A stretch of DNA of 64,000 nt from Pseudomonas cavernicola (GCF_003596405.1 NZ_QYUR01000006.1:806001-870000), one strand, 5' to 3'. Positions 32,023 through 42,195 are shown, counted from the first letter of the stretch. Notes: generated by a model not told the origin, from the sequence alone. Translations and numbers: made by a program.

Positions 32023-32511
32023 ATGAATATTCAGATCTTCACCACCGGTGGCACCTTCGACAAGGTCTATTACGACGCGCTTTCCGACTATCAGATCGGC
32101 GAACCGATGGCCCCGGAAATTCTTCGTGAGGCCGGGGTGACCTTTGACTTTCAGGTCGAAAGCCTGGTGAAAAAAGACAGCCTGGAGATGACCGATGAAG
32201 ACCGCGAACTGATCCGCGTCAAGGTCGCCGCCTGCCCGGCCAAGCACATCCTGATCACCCACGGCACCGACACCATGACCTTGACCGCTGATGTGCTGAA
32301 GGACATTCCCGGCAAGGTGATTCTCTTCACCGGCGCCATGCAGCCCGCACGCATGCGCAACACCGATGCGCCGTTCAACCTCGGCGTGGCCATCGGCGCG
32401 CTGCAATGCCTGGCCGAGGGCATCTATGTGGCTATGAGTGGGCGCATCTTCGAGGCCGGCAAGGTCAAGAAGAACCGCGCCGCCGGACGTTTCGAGGACA
32501 GCGCCGGCTGA
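32023..32511 (+). CDS. short asparaginase-domain protein
   Basis: 162 residues corresponding to the N-terminal domain of type I/II L-asparaginases. IFTTGGTFDKVYYD contains the first catalytic Thr, and ILITHGTDTMTLTADVL holds the second Thr-Asp pair. VILFTGAMQPARMRNTDAPF supplies the conserved Lys/Asp region. The C-terminal domain of full enzymes (about 330 aa) is missing, but the protein ends smoothly and this compact form is common in Pseudomonas, so I do not call it truncated. The exact substrate is uncertain. SD tgggag. Confidence 0.85.
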   Translation: MNIQIFTTGGTFDKVYYDALSDYQIGEPMAPEILREAGVTFDFQVESLVKKDSLEMTDEDRELIRVKVAACPAKHILITHGTDTMTLTADVLKDIPGKVILFTGAMQPARMRNTDAPFNLGVAIGALQCLAEGIYVAMSGRIFEAGKVKKNRAAGRFEDSAG

Positions 32512-32530
32512 TTCGCTACCCTGTAAGACT

Positions 32531-32597
32531 GCAGGAGCGAGCTCTGCTCGCGAACAGGCTCAACGCCTAGTTGATCGCGAGCAGAGCTCGCTCCTAC
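32531..32597. repeat. REP-type inverted repeat pair
   Basis: gcaggagcgagctctgctcg at the left and its complement cgagcagagctcgctcctac at the right, about 20 bp apart, forming a BIME-like unit. The same unit occurs singly at 34313-34337. Confidence 0.75.
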
Positions 32598-32602
32598 ATC
32601 CG

Positions 32603-33076
32603 TCAAGAACACCCGGCCCGATAGATCTCCAAGCCCTTCATCGCCTGCTTACGAATCGCACCCTGCACGGGCGGCGCCCAACCGAGCAAAACACCTTTCA
32701 TGCCCAATGCCTGACGCGCCCAGCACCACAGGTCGAAGTGATCGTGGTGCTCGATAATCTTGCCGTCACGGAAGACAAAGCGCGCCTGGATCCGATTGAC
32801 CACCGTGCGGCCGGTCTGGCTGAACAGGTAAGTCGCAACCCAGCGCGCACTGCCCTGCTGGTCGTCGGCCTGCACGTCGGAGTAAGTCAGGGAAAAGTTC
32901 TGCGCACGGCTCGCCAGCATGCGCCACATGTCACCGGCCTCCCGACCCTGCAGGTCGGTGAACACCGGATCACTGAAGCGCACATCTTCGGCATAACAGG
33001 CCGCCATGGCCTCGCCATCCAAACGCTGGAAGGCCTGGTAGAAGCAACTGATCAATTCGGCGTTGGGGTGGCTCAT
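32603..33076 (-). CDS. nuclear transport factor 2 / SnoaL-like protein
   Basis: 157 residues with a cone-shaped NTF2-like fold pattern: ELISCFYQAFQRLDGEAMAA then CYAEDVRFSDPVF at the N-terminus, and FVFRDGKIIEHHDHFDLWCW near the end. It is similar to the polyketide cyclase-like limonene hydrolase superfamily. No catalytic assignment is possible. It is divergent from the GlxA-type regulator (117 bp). Confidence 0.85.
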   Translation of the reverse strand: MSHPNAELISCFYQAFQRLDGEAMAACYAEDVRFSDPVFTDLQGREAGDMWRMLASRAQNFSLTYSDVQADDQQGSARWVATYLFSQTGRTVVNRIQARFVFRDGKIIEHHDHFDLWCWARQALGMKGVLLGWAPPVQGAIRKQAMKGLEIYRAGCS

Positions 33077-33193
33077 GGAGGGCTCCGGCTCATGGGATGT
33101 TGGCCATTGTGGGCAGATACGCAGCAGCCGGCGATTGGCTATATCGACAACTTTGTGTCAGAAATAGCCAAACTTCTTTATTGGCCGCCGAGC

Positions 33194-34207
33194 ATGCTGA
33201 ACATCGCTATTTATGTGTGTCCGCAAACGGTTTGCTCCAGCCTGAGCATGGCTAACGATGCGTTTGTGCTGGCCAATCAGTTGGCCGGACAAGCGTTGTT
33301 CAAGCTGCAGCGCTTCAGCCTGGACGGTCAATCGGTGGATCTGGGCTTTGCCAGCATCCGGGTGGATGGTGATTTGAGCCTAGCCGAGCAAGCAGACCTG
33401 ATCCTGCTCCCCGCGACCGGCAGCGCTATCGAGCAAACCCTGGCCGCCAACGCCGGCCTGCTGCCCTGGCTTGCCGCTCGCGCACCAAACCAACAGCTTG
33501 CCAGCCTGTGCAGCAGTGCCTTTCTGCTGGCGGCGGCAGGCGTGCTCGATGGCCGCCACGCCACCACCCACTGGGCCTTGGCTAACCCATTCCGCCAGCG
33601 CTTCCCGCAGGTGCAATTGGAAATTGACGAGCTGCTGACCCATGACGGCAACCTGCTCTGCTCGGGCGGCGCGCATGCGGGCCTGGATTTGTGCCTGTAT
33701 CTGATCGGCTGGCATGCCGGCGACTGGCTGGCTCAGCGAGTCGCCGCGGCGCTGGTGTTCGAAACCCAGCGCGGTCGCCAGTCACGCTTCGCCCCGCTGC
33801 TGCCGGAATCCGACAGCAGTGACAGCCAACTTAATCCGCTGCTGCAATGGTTACAGCGGCACTACGCCGAACCCGTGGATTTACAGCGCCTGGCCGAACG
33901 CGCGAACTGCTCGCCGCGTACCCTGCTGCGGCGTTTTCGCGCCAGCACCGGGCTGACGCCCAACGACTATCTTCAACGGCTGCGCATCAGCGCCGCGCAA
34001 ACGGCCCTGCGCCATTCTTCCCGCTCGTTGGAACAAATCGCCGCCCAAGTCGGTTATGCCGACCGCGCGGCCTTCGCCAAGCTGTTCAAACAACTCTGTG
34101 GGGAAACACCAGGCGCGTTTCGTCGGCGCTTGCGCGATAAACCTGTAGGGGCGAATTCATTCGCTGCCCCGAACAACAACTGCCTGACAACAACGCCGAA
34201 CCCGTAG
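33194..34207 (+). CDS. GlxA family transcriptional regulator (DJ-1/PfpI plus AraC HTH)
   Basis: 337 residues from the ATG at 33194 (MLNIAIYVCPQTVCSSLSMA). Residues about 1-190 form a DJ-1/PfpI amidotransferase-like domain with QLASLCSSAFLLAAAGVLDG carrying the nucleophile-elbow Cys. Residues about 225-320 form the AraC DNA-binding domain with two helix-turn-helices (LQRLAERANCSPRTLLRRFR and LEQIAAQVGYADRAAFAKLF). The last 25 residues (PVGANSFAAPNNNCLTT...) run into a REP unit, so the C-terminus has probably been extended by the repeat. Divergent from the NTF2-like gene. Confidence 0.88.
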   Translation: MLNIAIYVCPQTVCSSLSMANDAFVLANQLAGQALFKLQRFSLDGQSVDLGFASIRVDGDLSLAEQADLILLPATGSAIEQTLAANAGLLPWLAARAPNQQLASLCSSAFLLAAAGVLDGRHATTHWALANPFRQRFPQVQLEIDELLTHDGNLLCSGGAHAGLDLCLYLIGWHAGDWLAQRVAAALVFETQRGRQSRFAPLLPESDSSDSQLNPLLQWLQRHYAEPVDLQRLAERANCSPRTLLRRFRASTGLTPNDYLQRLRISAAQTALRHSSRSLEQIAAQVGYADRAAFAKLFKQLCGETPGAFRRRLRDKPVGANSFAAPNNNCLTTTPNP

Positions 34208-34378
34208 GAGCGGGCCATGTCCGCGAAGCGCATACGCCTGTGTTCGCTAGCAGAGCTAGCTCCTACAGAGAGTGGCAGTGGCGCAATTGCCTGGCAACAA
34301 TGCCAAATCCGTAGGAGCGAGCTCTGCTCGCGAAGCTCTCGCGTTGCAGCTTTTCGCGGGTATGGCCCGCCCCTACAA
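34145..34378. repeat. cluster of REP-like units
   Basis: Four related units: gtaggggcgaattcattcgc, gtaggagcgggccatgtccg, an inverted gctagcagagctagctccta, gtaggagcgagctctgctcg, and an inverted cgcgggtatggcccgcccct. The first overlaps the end of the glxA-type gene. No other gene is seen up to the terminator at 34457. Confidence 0.7.
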
Positions 34379-34456
34379 AGAGTTGCAGCCTGACGTAACA
34401 GATAGCGGGTACAGAACCAATCAATTCGCCCCTACATCAGCCGCGTTGCGCTGGAC

Positions 34457-34485
34457 AAAAAAGGGAGCCTTGCGGCTCCCTTTTT
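34457..34485 (-). terminator. bidirectional-looking terminator of the aap operon
   Basis: The stem gggagcc-ttgc-ggctccc is flanked by A-runs on the left and T-runs on the right, so it can serve aapP on the minus strand and anything coming on the plus strand. Confidence 0.85.
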
Positions 34486-34499
34486 CAACTCGGCGTTAC

Positions 34500-35267
34500 T
34501 CAGTGCAGGATCTGACTGAGGAACAGCTTGGTCCGCTCGTTCTGCGGGTTGTTGAAGAACTCGTTCGGCGGCGCCTCTTCGATGATCTCGCCCTTGTCCA
34601 TAAAGATCACCCGGTTCGCCACGGTGCGGGCAAAGCCCATCTCGTGGGTCACGCAGAGCATGGTCATACCGTCCTCTGCCAAGCTGACCATGGTATCCAG
34701 CACCTCCTTGACCATTTCCGGGTCGAGCGCCGAGGTGGGCTCGTCGAACAGCATGATCTTCGGCTTCATGCACAGCGCGCGGGCGATGGCCACCCGCTGT
34801 TGCTGACCGCCGGAGAGCTGTCCCGGGTACTTGAGGGCCTGCTCGGGGATACGCACGCGCTCGAGGAAGTGCATGGCGGCTTCCTCGGCCTGGCGCTTGG
34901 GCATCTTGCGCACCCACATCGGCGCCAGGGTGCAGTTCTGCAGCACGGTGAGGTGCGGGAACAGGTTGAAGTGCTGGAACACCATGCCCACCTCGCGACG
35001 GACCGTCTCGATGTGCTTGAGGTCGCGGGTCAGCTCCACCCCGTTCACCACGATGCGCCCCTGCTGGTGTTCCTCCAGGCGGTTGAGACAGCGGATCGCC
35101 GTGGATTTGCCCGACCCCGAAGGTCCGCAAATGACGATGCGCTCGCCCTGCTTCACATCCAGGTTGATGTCCTTCAGCACATTGAACTGGCCGTACCACT
35201 TATGCACGCCCTGCATCAGGATCATGCTCTGATCGGCGGCGGCGGACTGCTTGATCGGTTCACTCAT
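34500..35267 (-). CDS. aapP: general L-amino acid ABC transporter, ATP-binding protein
   Basis: 255-residue ATPase of a polar amino-acid importer. Walker A G48-PSGSGKS-T56, signature [19 protein letters not shown], Walker [13 protein letters not shown] and the His switch CVTHEMGFA are all intact. It is last of four co-oriented genes (J-Q-M-P), starting 9 bp after aapM. Permease lengths (365 and 394) indicate the Aap (broad L-amino acid) type rather than the glutamate-specific type with about 220-250-residue permeases. Confidence 0.93.
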   Translation of the reverse strand: MSEPIKQSAAADQSMILMQGVHKWYGQFNVLKDINLDVKQGERIVICGPSGSGKSTAIRCLNRLEEHQQGRIVVNGVELTRDLKHIETVRREVGMVFQHFNLFPHLTVLQNCTLAPMWVRKMPKRQAEEAAMHFLERVRIPEQALKYPGQLSGGQQQRVAIARALCMKPKIMLFDEPTSALDPEMVKEVLDTMVSLAEDGMTMLCVTHEMGFARTVANRVIFMDKGEIIEEAPPNEFFNNPQNERTKLFLSQILH

Positions 35268-35276
35268 AACAAACTC

Positions 35277-36374
35277 CTAACGCTTGTGGCCGGTGTCCAA
35301 CTTGCGCTCCAAATGCATGGAGTAGCGGGACATGCCGAAACAGAAGATCCAGAACACCAGGGCGGCGAACACGTAGCCCTCGGTGGCCATACCCAGCCAG
35401 ACGGGGTCGGTGGTGGCTTGCTTGATGCTGTTCAACAGGTCGAACAGGCCGATGATGATCACCAGACTGGTGTCCTTGAACAGGGCGATAAAGGTGTTGA
35501 CGATGCCCGGGATCACCAGCTTGAGCGCCTGCGGCAGAATCACCAGGCCCATCATCCGCCAGTAGCCGAGGCCGAGCGCGCCGGCCGCTTCGTACTGGCC
35601 CTTGGGGATGGCCTGCAGGCCACCGCGCACTACCTCGGCGATATAGGCCGACTGGAACAGGGTCACGCCGATCAGTGCGCGCATCAGCTTGTCGAAGCTC
35701 AGCCCTTCCGGGAGGAACAGCGGCAGCATCACCGAGGACATGAACAGCACGGTGATCAACGGCACACCACGCCAGAACTCGATAAAGGTCACGCTGATCA
35801 CGCGGATCGCCGGCATGTCCGAACGCCGTCCCAGGGCCAGCAAGATACCCAGAGGCAAGGCCCCGGAGATACCGACCGCGGCGATCACCAGGGTAAGCAT
35901 CAAGCCGCCCCATAGGCTGGTGGACACAGTGCTCAGGCCGAAGAAGCCACCGTGCAGCAGCCAGTAGGCCAGCAGCGGATAGACCACCAGGAAGCCCAGC
36001 CCATAGACAGCTTTGCGCGGCATCGCCGGAATGAACAGCGGCGCGGCGCCGATGACCGCCAGCCAAGCTGTCAGATCCACCCGCCAACGCAACTCGGACG
36101 GGTAGAAGCCATAGATAAACTGGCTGAAGCGCTCCTTGATGAACACCCAGCAGGCGCCCTCGCTGGTGCAGTCGGCACGGCTGGTGCCAGTCCAGTCGGC
36201 CTGAATAAACGCCCATTGCAACAGCGGCGGGATGATCAGCCAAACCAGGTAGATGGCGAACAGGGTCAGCAGGGTATTGAACCAACTGGAGAACAGATTG
36301 GCACGCAGCCAGCCAACCACGCCGACACTCAGGAGCGGCGGTGGTAGATCCGGTTTGAAGGTATGAATGGTCAT
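35277..36374 (-). CDS. aapM: general L-amino acid ABC transporter permease AapM
   Basis: 365 residues. A first helix lies at about 30-55 (WFNTLLTLFAIYLVWLIIPP). A long periplasmic insertion follows with paired Cys in ADCTSEGACWV. The transmembrane core has the EAA loop EAAGALGLGYWRMMGLVILPQA. The C-terminus ends MSRYSMHLERKLDTGHKR. It pairs with AapQ to form the channel. Confidence 0.93.
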   Translation of the reverse strand: MTIHTFKPDLPPPLLSVGVVGWLRANLFSSWFNTLLTLFAIYLVWLIIPPLLQWAFIQADWTGTSRADCTSEGACWVFIKERFSQFIYGFYPSELRWRVDLTAWLAVIGAAPLFIPAMPRKAVYGLGFLVVYPLLAYWLLHGGFFGLSTVSTSLWGGLMLTLVIAAVGISGALPLGILLALGRRSDMPAIRVISVTFIEFWRGVPLITVLFMSSVMLPLFLPEGLSFDKLMRALIGVTLFQSAYIAEVVRGGLQAIPKGQYEAAGALGLGYWRMMGLVILPQALKLVIPGIVNTFIALFKDTSLVIIIGLFDLLNSIKQATTDPVWLGMATEGYVFAALVFWIFCFGMSRYSMHLERKLDTGHKR

Positions 36375-36384
36375 GCGCTTTTCC

Positions 36385-37569
36385 TCACCGCTCGATCAGC
36401 GCAATGCGCTTGTTGTACCAATTCATCAACATTGAAATGCTGAGGCTGATGGCCAGGTACACGCTCATGGTAATGGCGATCGCCTCGATCGCCTGTCCGG
36501 TCTGGTTGAGCACCGTGCCGGCGAACAGCGAGACCATATCCGGATAACCGATACCGGCGGCCAGCGAGGAGTTCTTCGCCAGATTGAGGTACTGACTGGT
36601 CAGCGGTGGGATGATCACGCGCAGGGCCTGCGGGATGATCACCAGACGCAGCGTGATCCTCGGCTTTAGGCCGAGGGAGCGGGCGGCCTCGGTTTGCCCG
36701 TGGCTGACCGCCTGGATGCCGGAACGCACGTTCTCGGCGATAAAGGCCGCGGTATAGACCGTCAGCGCCAGGACCAACGCCATCAGCTCGGGAATCATCA
36801 CCCAGCCGCCGCGGAAGTTGAAGCCTTGCAACTCGGGCACGCTCCAGGTGAAGGGGTTGCCGAACAGCAGCACGCACAGCCCCGGCACCGCCACCAGCAA
36901 CGCCAGAGAAACCCAGGGTGTGGGGAAAATCGCCCCGCTCGACTCGCGCCGCGCCTTGGCCCAGCGCACCAGCACGACGATACCGACCAGGGTCAGCAGC
37001 ACGGCGATCAGGAACGGCAAAAAGCCTTCGGCCGCCCCCGGCGAGGGCATATTGAGCCCGCGGTTGCTGAGGAAGAAGGTCTCACCGACGCTTATGCTCT
37101 GCCGCGGCCCCGGCAGCGGCAGCATCACCGCAAAGTACCAGAAGAAGATCTGCAGCAAGGGCGGAATATTGCGGAAGGTCTCGATGTAGACGGTGGCCAA
37201 CTTGTTGATCAGCCAGTTCGGCGACAGCCGCGCGACGCCAATGATGAAACCGATAATGGTCGCAAAGACGATGCCGATGACCGAGACCAGCAAAGTGTTG
37301 AGCAGACCGATGACGAACACACGGCCGTAGGTATCGCTTTCCGTGTAGTCGATCAGGTGTTGGGCGATGCCAAAACCGGCACTGTTCTGCAGGAAGCCGA
37401 AGCCGGAAATAATCCCCCGTTGCGCCAGGTTGTGTTGCGTGTTGTCGAACAGGTACCAGCCAAACGCCACCACGGCGATAACGGCAATAATCTGGAATAG
37501 CCACGCGCGCACCTGTGGGTCGGTCCATACCGAACCTCGGGCGCGTGGGGCATTAGCAATAGTTTGCAT
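36385..37569 (-). CDS. aapQ: general L-amino acid ABC transporter permease AapQ
   Basis: 394 residues. A first helix at about 20-40 (WLFQIIAVIAVVAFGWYLF) precedes the ABC permease domain beginning FVIGLLNTLLVSVIGIVFAT. The EAA motif TEAARSLGLKPRITLRLVII is near 310. An extra cytoplasmic/periplasmic segment makes it longer than GltJ-type permeases. It is 101 bp downstream of aapJ, with an attenuator-like hairpin between. Confidence 0.93.
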   Translation of the reverse strand: MQTIANAPRARGSVWTDPQVRAWLFQIIAVIAVVAFGWYLFDNTQHNLAQRGIISGFGFLQNSAGFGIAQHLIDYTESDTYGRVFVIGLLNTLLVSVIGIVFATIIGFIIGVARLSPNWLINKLATVYIETFRNIPPLLQIFFWYFAVMLPLPGPRQSISVGETFFLSNRGLNMPSPGAAEGFLPFLIAVLLTLVGIVVLVRWAKARRESSGAIFPTPWVSLALLVAVPGLCVLLFGNPFTWSVPELQGFNFRGGWVMIPELMALVLALTVYTAAFIAENVRSGIQAVSHGQTEAARSLGLKPRITLRLVIIPQALRVIIPPLTSQYLNLAKNSSLAAGIGYPDMVSLFAGTVLNQTGQAIEAIAITMSVYLAISLSISMLMNWYNKRIALIER

Positions 37570-37633
37570 AGCAACCCTCTTGGAAACCTCACGCCCGCAG
37601 GAGCGGGCGCAGAGTTCACGGAATCAAGAAAAA

Positions 37634-37663
37634 CAGCAGCGCTCCAGACCCGGAGCGCTGCTG
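37634..37663 (-). terminator. attenuator hairpin between aapJ and aapQ
   Basis: A perfect 12-bp stem (cagcagcgctcc / ggagcgctgctg) with a 6-base loop. Read on the minus strand, tttttct follows. It lies immediately after the aapJ stop and should reduce read-through into the permease genes, giving excess binding protein. Confidence 0.85.
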
Positions 37664-37670
37664 CAGATGG

Positions 37671-38699
37671 TCAGCGCACCGGCGGTGCGTATTGCAGACC
37701 ACCCTTGTTCCACAGGGCATTAAGGCCACGCTCGATCTTCAGGTCACTGCCGGCACCGACGTTGCGATCGAAGATTTCCGCGTAGTTACCGACTTGCTTG
37801 ACGATCTGCACGGCCCAGTCTTTCGGCAGTTTCAGATCCTTGCCGAACTCGCCTTCAGTGCCGAGCAGGCGGGCGATATCCGGGTTCTTGGTGCTTTTGG
37901 CGGTCTCGACGACGTTCTTCGAATCGATGCCCAGCTCCTCGGCATTGACCAAGGCGAACAGCGACCAACGCACGATTTTGAACCACTCATCGTCACCCTG
38001 ACGCACTGCCGGGCCGAGCGGCTCCTTGGAGATCACTTCCGGCAACACCACGTACTGATCCGGCGCGGCCAACTTGATGCGCTGCGCATAGAGCTGCGAT
38101 TGGTCCGAGGTCAGCACGTCGCAACGACCAGCCTCCACAGACTTGGCGCTCTCATCGGAGGTGTCATAAGTGATCGGGGTGTACTTCAGGCCATTGGCGC
38201 GGAAGTAGTCGGAGAGGTTCAGCTCAGTGGTGGTCCCGGCCTGAATGCAGACGGTGGCGCCATCGAGTTCCTTTGCGCTGGAGACGCCCAGCTTTTTGTT
38301 CACCAGGAAGCCTTGGCCGTCGTAGTAGGTCACGCCGGTAAAGCTCAGACCCATGGCCGCATCACGCGAACTGGTCCAGGTGCTGTTACGCGAGAGGATG
38401 TCGACTTCACCGGATTGCAACGCCGTGAAGCGTTCTTTGGCCGTCAGCGGGCTGAATTTAACCTTGCTGGCATCGCCGAAGACCGCAGCGGCTACAGCGC
38501 GGCAAACATCTACGTCGATCCCCAGGTAGTTGCCCTTGCCGTCGGCGTAGGAGAAGCCTGGCAAGCCATCACTGATACCGCATTGCACGAAGCCTTTTTT
38601 CTTCACCGCGTCCAGGGTTGCGCCCGCCTGAGCGAAGCTGCTGACGCCGAGCACCGCTGCAGCGGTCAGCACAGCCAGGGTGGATTTCACCATCTTCAT
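37671..38699 (-). CDS. aapJ: general L-amino acid-binding periplasmic protein AapJ
   Basis: 342 residues from the ATG at 38699, which has a strong SD (ggaggtttta). The signal peptide is MKMVKSTLAVLTAAAVLGVS then SFAQA, cleaved after about residue 23. Mature SBP_bac_3 domain: DAVKKKGFVQCGISDGLPGF, GKGNYLGIDVDVCRAVAAAV, LSRNSTWTSSRDAAMGLSF. The end LNALWNKGGLQYAPPVR is typical of AapJ. It is first of the operon and delivers amino acids to AapQM. Confidence 0.94.
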   Translation of the reverse strand: MKMVKSTLAVLTAAAVLGVSSFAQAGATLDAVKKKGFVQCGISDGLPGFSYADGKGNYLGIDVDVCRAVAAAVFGDASKVKFSPLTAKERFTALQSGEVDILSRNSTWTSSRDAAMGLSFTGVTYYDGQGFLVNKKLGVSSAKELDGATVCIQAGTTTELNLSDYFRANGLKYTPITYDTSDESAKSVEAGRCDVLTSDQSQLYAQRIKLAAPDQYVVLPEVISKEPLGPAVRQGDDEWFKIVRWSLFALVNAEELGIDSKNVVETAKSTKNPDIARLLGTEGEFGKDLKLPKDWAVQIVKQVGNYAEIFDRNVGAGSDLKIERGLNALWNKGGLQYAPPVR

Positions 38700-39836
<1,137 letters not shown>

Positions 39837-39842
39837 ACTCTT

Positions 39843-39984
39843 AGAGTCTGTTCACGAGCTCGCGAGCTAAGGTCAGGCAAGGCGAAGTCGGGCGAAAAAG
39901 CGCAGTTTACGAGTTGTAAATGAGCATTTTTAGCCCGATTTCAACGCCGCATGGCCGACGCGCAGCAGATCATGAATAGGCTCT
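39843..39984. mobile_element. MITE-like element before the acyl-CoA synthetase gene
   Basis: The left end agagtctgttcacgagct and the complement of the right end agagcctattcatgatct differ at only 5 of 18 positions. The interior carries a hairpin in which gcgcagtttacgagttgtaa and the aagtcgggcg / cgatttcaac ends pair. It is 142 bp, non-coding, and directly upstream of the 40009 gene, after the carboxylesterase stop. Confidence 0.7.
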
Positions 39985-40008
39985 TACAAACAGGCAGCAA
40001 AAATCACC

Positions 40009-41922
40009 ATGAGCCAAACCGCCGTTCCCGCTATCGGTTCGCTGCGCGATACCGAATCGATCGAACAGATCTCTCTTCAAGACCGCGGCATGCCGCCCAG
40101 CACTTATGAGCTGCTGCGGCGCAGTGCGGCACGCAGCCCGGATGCCACGGCGTTGACCTTCCTGTTACAGGGTAATAGTGAAGAGACGCCCTATCAGCTG
40201 AGCTACGCCGAGTTGTTCGGCAAAATCACCCAGACCGCCAACGCCTTCCACCGCCTCGGCGTGCGCCCAGGTAAAGCCGTGTCGTTCCTGCTGCCGAACC
40301 TGCCACACACGCACTTCACCCTCTGGGGTGGCGAGGCCGCGGGTATCGTCAATGCGATCAACCCGCTGCTGGATGCCGAGCACATCGCCGAACTGATCCG
40401 CGCATCTGACTCCGAGGTGCTGGTGACCCTGGCGCCCTTCCCCGGCACCGATCTGTGGGACAAGGTCGCCGGCCTGCGTGAACGGCTGCCGGAGTTGAAA
40501 TCGATTGTCACCGTCGACCTCGCCAACTACCTGCCAGAGCCGCAACGTAGCGGCTTGCAAGCCCAGCGCGGCGCGCTACCGACGGACGTGCTGGACTTCG
40601 ACGAACTGATTGGCGCCTGCCCGGACGATCACCTGGAAAGCGGCCGGGTAATTCAGCCGGACGACATTGCCTCGTACTTCCACACCGGCGGCACCACCGG
40701 CACCCCGAAGCTGGCGCCGCACAGCCATCGCAACGAAGTCGCGATGGCGATGATCCTCGCCATGGCGATCGACCTGAACGAGCAGGACATCACCCTCTGC
40801 GGGCTACCGCTGTTCCACGTCAACGGCGTGATGGTCACCGGCTTGGCGCCGTTCTATGTCGGTGCCGAAGTATTGCTGGCGACGCCGCAAGGCTATCGCA
40901 ACAGCAGCCTGATTCAGAACTTCTGGAAAATCATCGAACGCTACCGCGTGAGCTTCTTCAGTGGCGTACCGACTATCTATGCCGGCCTGCTGCAAGTGCC
41001 GAGCGCTGGCCACGATCTGTCCAGCCTGCGCTATGCCCTGTGTGGCGCGGCGCCGATGCCAGTGGAGCTGATTCGGCAGTTTGAAGGTAAAACCGGGCTC
41101 AAACTCATCGAAGGTTATGGCCTCACCGAAGGCACCTGCGGCAGTTGCGGCAATCCCCCGGCCGGCGAGCAACGGCCTGGCTCGATTGGCCTGCGCATGC
41201 CGTATTGTGAAGTGAAGATCGCCGTACTCGACGAGCAGGGCCAGTACCTGCGCGATGCTGCGCAGAATGAGATCGGCAACCTCTGCCTGCGCGGCATCAC
41301 GGTGTTCAACGGCTACCTGCAAGCCGACAAGAACAAGGGCATCTGGGTCGACGGCGATTGGTTCAATACCGGCGACCTCGGCCGTATCGACGCCGACGGC
41401 TACATCTGGCTGACCGGGCGCAGCAAGGATCTGATCATCCGCGGCGGGCACAACATCGACCCGCAGATGATCGAAGAGGCCCTGCACAAGCACCCGGCCG
41501 TGGCCATGGCGGCCGCGGTGGGCAAACCCGACGTCAAGGCCGGTGAGCTGCCCGTGGCCTACGTCCAGCTCAAACCCGGTGTGACGGTAACCGAAGCCGA
41601 ACTCCGCGAGCATGCCGCCGCGCATATCCCAGAACGTGCAGCGATCCCCAAAGAGGTGTGGATCATCGATGCAATCCCGGTCACCGCGGTGGGTAAAACC
41701 TTCAAACCGGCCCTGCGTTTCGATGCCATTCGTCGTGTTTTCGAGGAACACCTGCGTCACCTTGATCCGACCATTCGGGTCGAAGTCGTCGCCGATGATC
41801 GGCATGGGCAGCTGGCACGGATCCATGTAGCGCAGTTGGATACGGCGCAGCGGGCGGCCATCGAAAGCTGTCTGGCCGGCTTTGCGGTGAGATGCGAGCT
41901 AGTCGCAGGTAGGGTGGATTAG
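40009..41922 (+). CDS. acyl-CoA synthetase (AMP-forming)
   Basis: 637 residues, ANL superfamily, activating a carboxylic acid to its CoA thioester. The AMP-binding P-loop is in YFHTGGTTGTPKLAPHSH (about 222-240). A4/A5 motifs YALCGAAPMPVE and EGYGLTEGT follow. A8 is WFNTGDLGRIDADGYIWLTG then RSKDLIIRGGHNI, and the catalytic A10 Lys lies in PVTAVGKTFKPALR. An extra 60-residue C-terminal tail (HLDPTIRVEVVADD...) lies beyond the usual end. The substrate cannot be read from the sequence. The position upstream of rhlB matches P. aeruginosa. Confidence 0.92.
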   Translation: MSQTAVPAIGSLRDTESIEQISLQDRGMPPSTYELLRRSAARSPDATALTFLLQGNSEETPYQLSYAELFGKITQTANAFHRLGVRPGKAVSFLLPNLPHTHFTLWGGEAAGIVNAINPLLDAEHIAELIRASDSEVLVTLAPFPGTDLWDKVAGLRERLPELKSIVTVDLANYLPEPQRSGLQAQRGALPTDVLDFDELIGACPDDHLESGRVIQPDDIASYFHTGGTTGTPKLAPHSHRNEVAMAMILAMAIDLNEQDITLCGLPLFHVNGVMVTGLAPFYVGAEVLLATPQGYRNSSLIQNFWKIIERYRVSFFSGVPTIYAGLLQVPSAGHDLSSLRYALCGAAPMPVELIRQFEGKTGLKLIEGYGLTEGTCGSCGNPPAGEQRPGSIGLRMPYCEVKIAVLDEQGQYLRDAAQNEIGNLCLRGITVFNGYLQADKNKGIWVDGDWFNTGDLGRIDADGYIWLTGRSKDLIIRGGHNIDPQMIEEALHKHPAVAMAAAVGKPDVKAGELPVAYVQLKPGVTVTEAELREHAAAHIPERAAIPKEVWIIDAIPVTAVGKTFKPALRFDAIRRVFEEHLRHLDPTIRVEVVADDRHGQLARIHVAQLDTAQRAAIESCLAGFAVRCELVAGRVD

Positions 41923-42017
41923 CCGCGCAGCGGCGTAATCCACCAAACCGGGCAACACCTAGCGGCCTGTTGGTTCGCGACAAGCGGTGGAAGCCCCTCC
42001 GGGGATTCCACCCTACT
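41910..42017. repeat. two palindromic repeats after the acyl-CoA synthetase gene
   Basis: gtagggtggattagccgcgc, a short loop, then gcggcgtaatccacc at 41910-41944, related to 14350-14386. A second palindrome is ggtggaagcccc-tcc-ggggattccacc at about 41986-42013. The first overlaps the end of the coding region. Confidence 0.65.
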
Positions 42018-42147
42018 AATCTGAACGCCGAGCGTTCAGGAATCCGCTAAGCGCCTGGGCGACCATTGGTCGGCCCAACTTTGCGCGAGGATTTCGCGCT
42101 ACTAATGTCATTCAAGGTAGCCGCCCACACGAAAGGAAGCGTACGCG

Positions 42148-42195
42148 ATGCCCTCCGTCTCCCGCAGCCAGCCTGGCCAACCGCCCTTGCGATGA
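42148..42195 (+). CDS. possible 15-residue leader peptide coupled to the diguanylate cyclase
   Basis: The ATG at 42148 has aaaggaagc 7-15 bases upstream and encodes MPSVSRSQPGQPPLR. Its stop TGA (42193-42195) overlaps the ATG of the cyclase gene (ATGA). The cyclase start itself has no SD, so ribosomes may arrive by re-initiation. Confidence 0.4.
   Translation: MPSVSRSQPGQPPLR

Noticed and set aside
34272..35915. Long plus-strand open frame opposite the aap genes
   Set aside because: It mirrors aapP and aapM and has no start context; the product is His/Gln-rich, as GC-rich antisense frames usually are.
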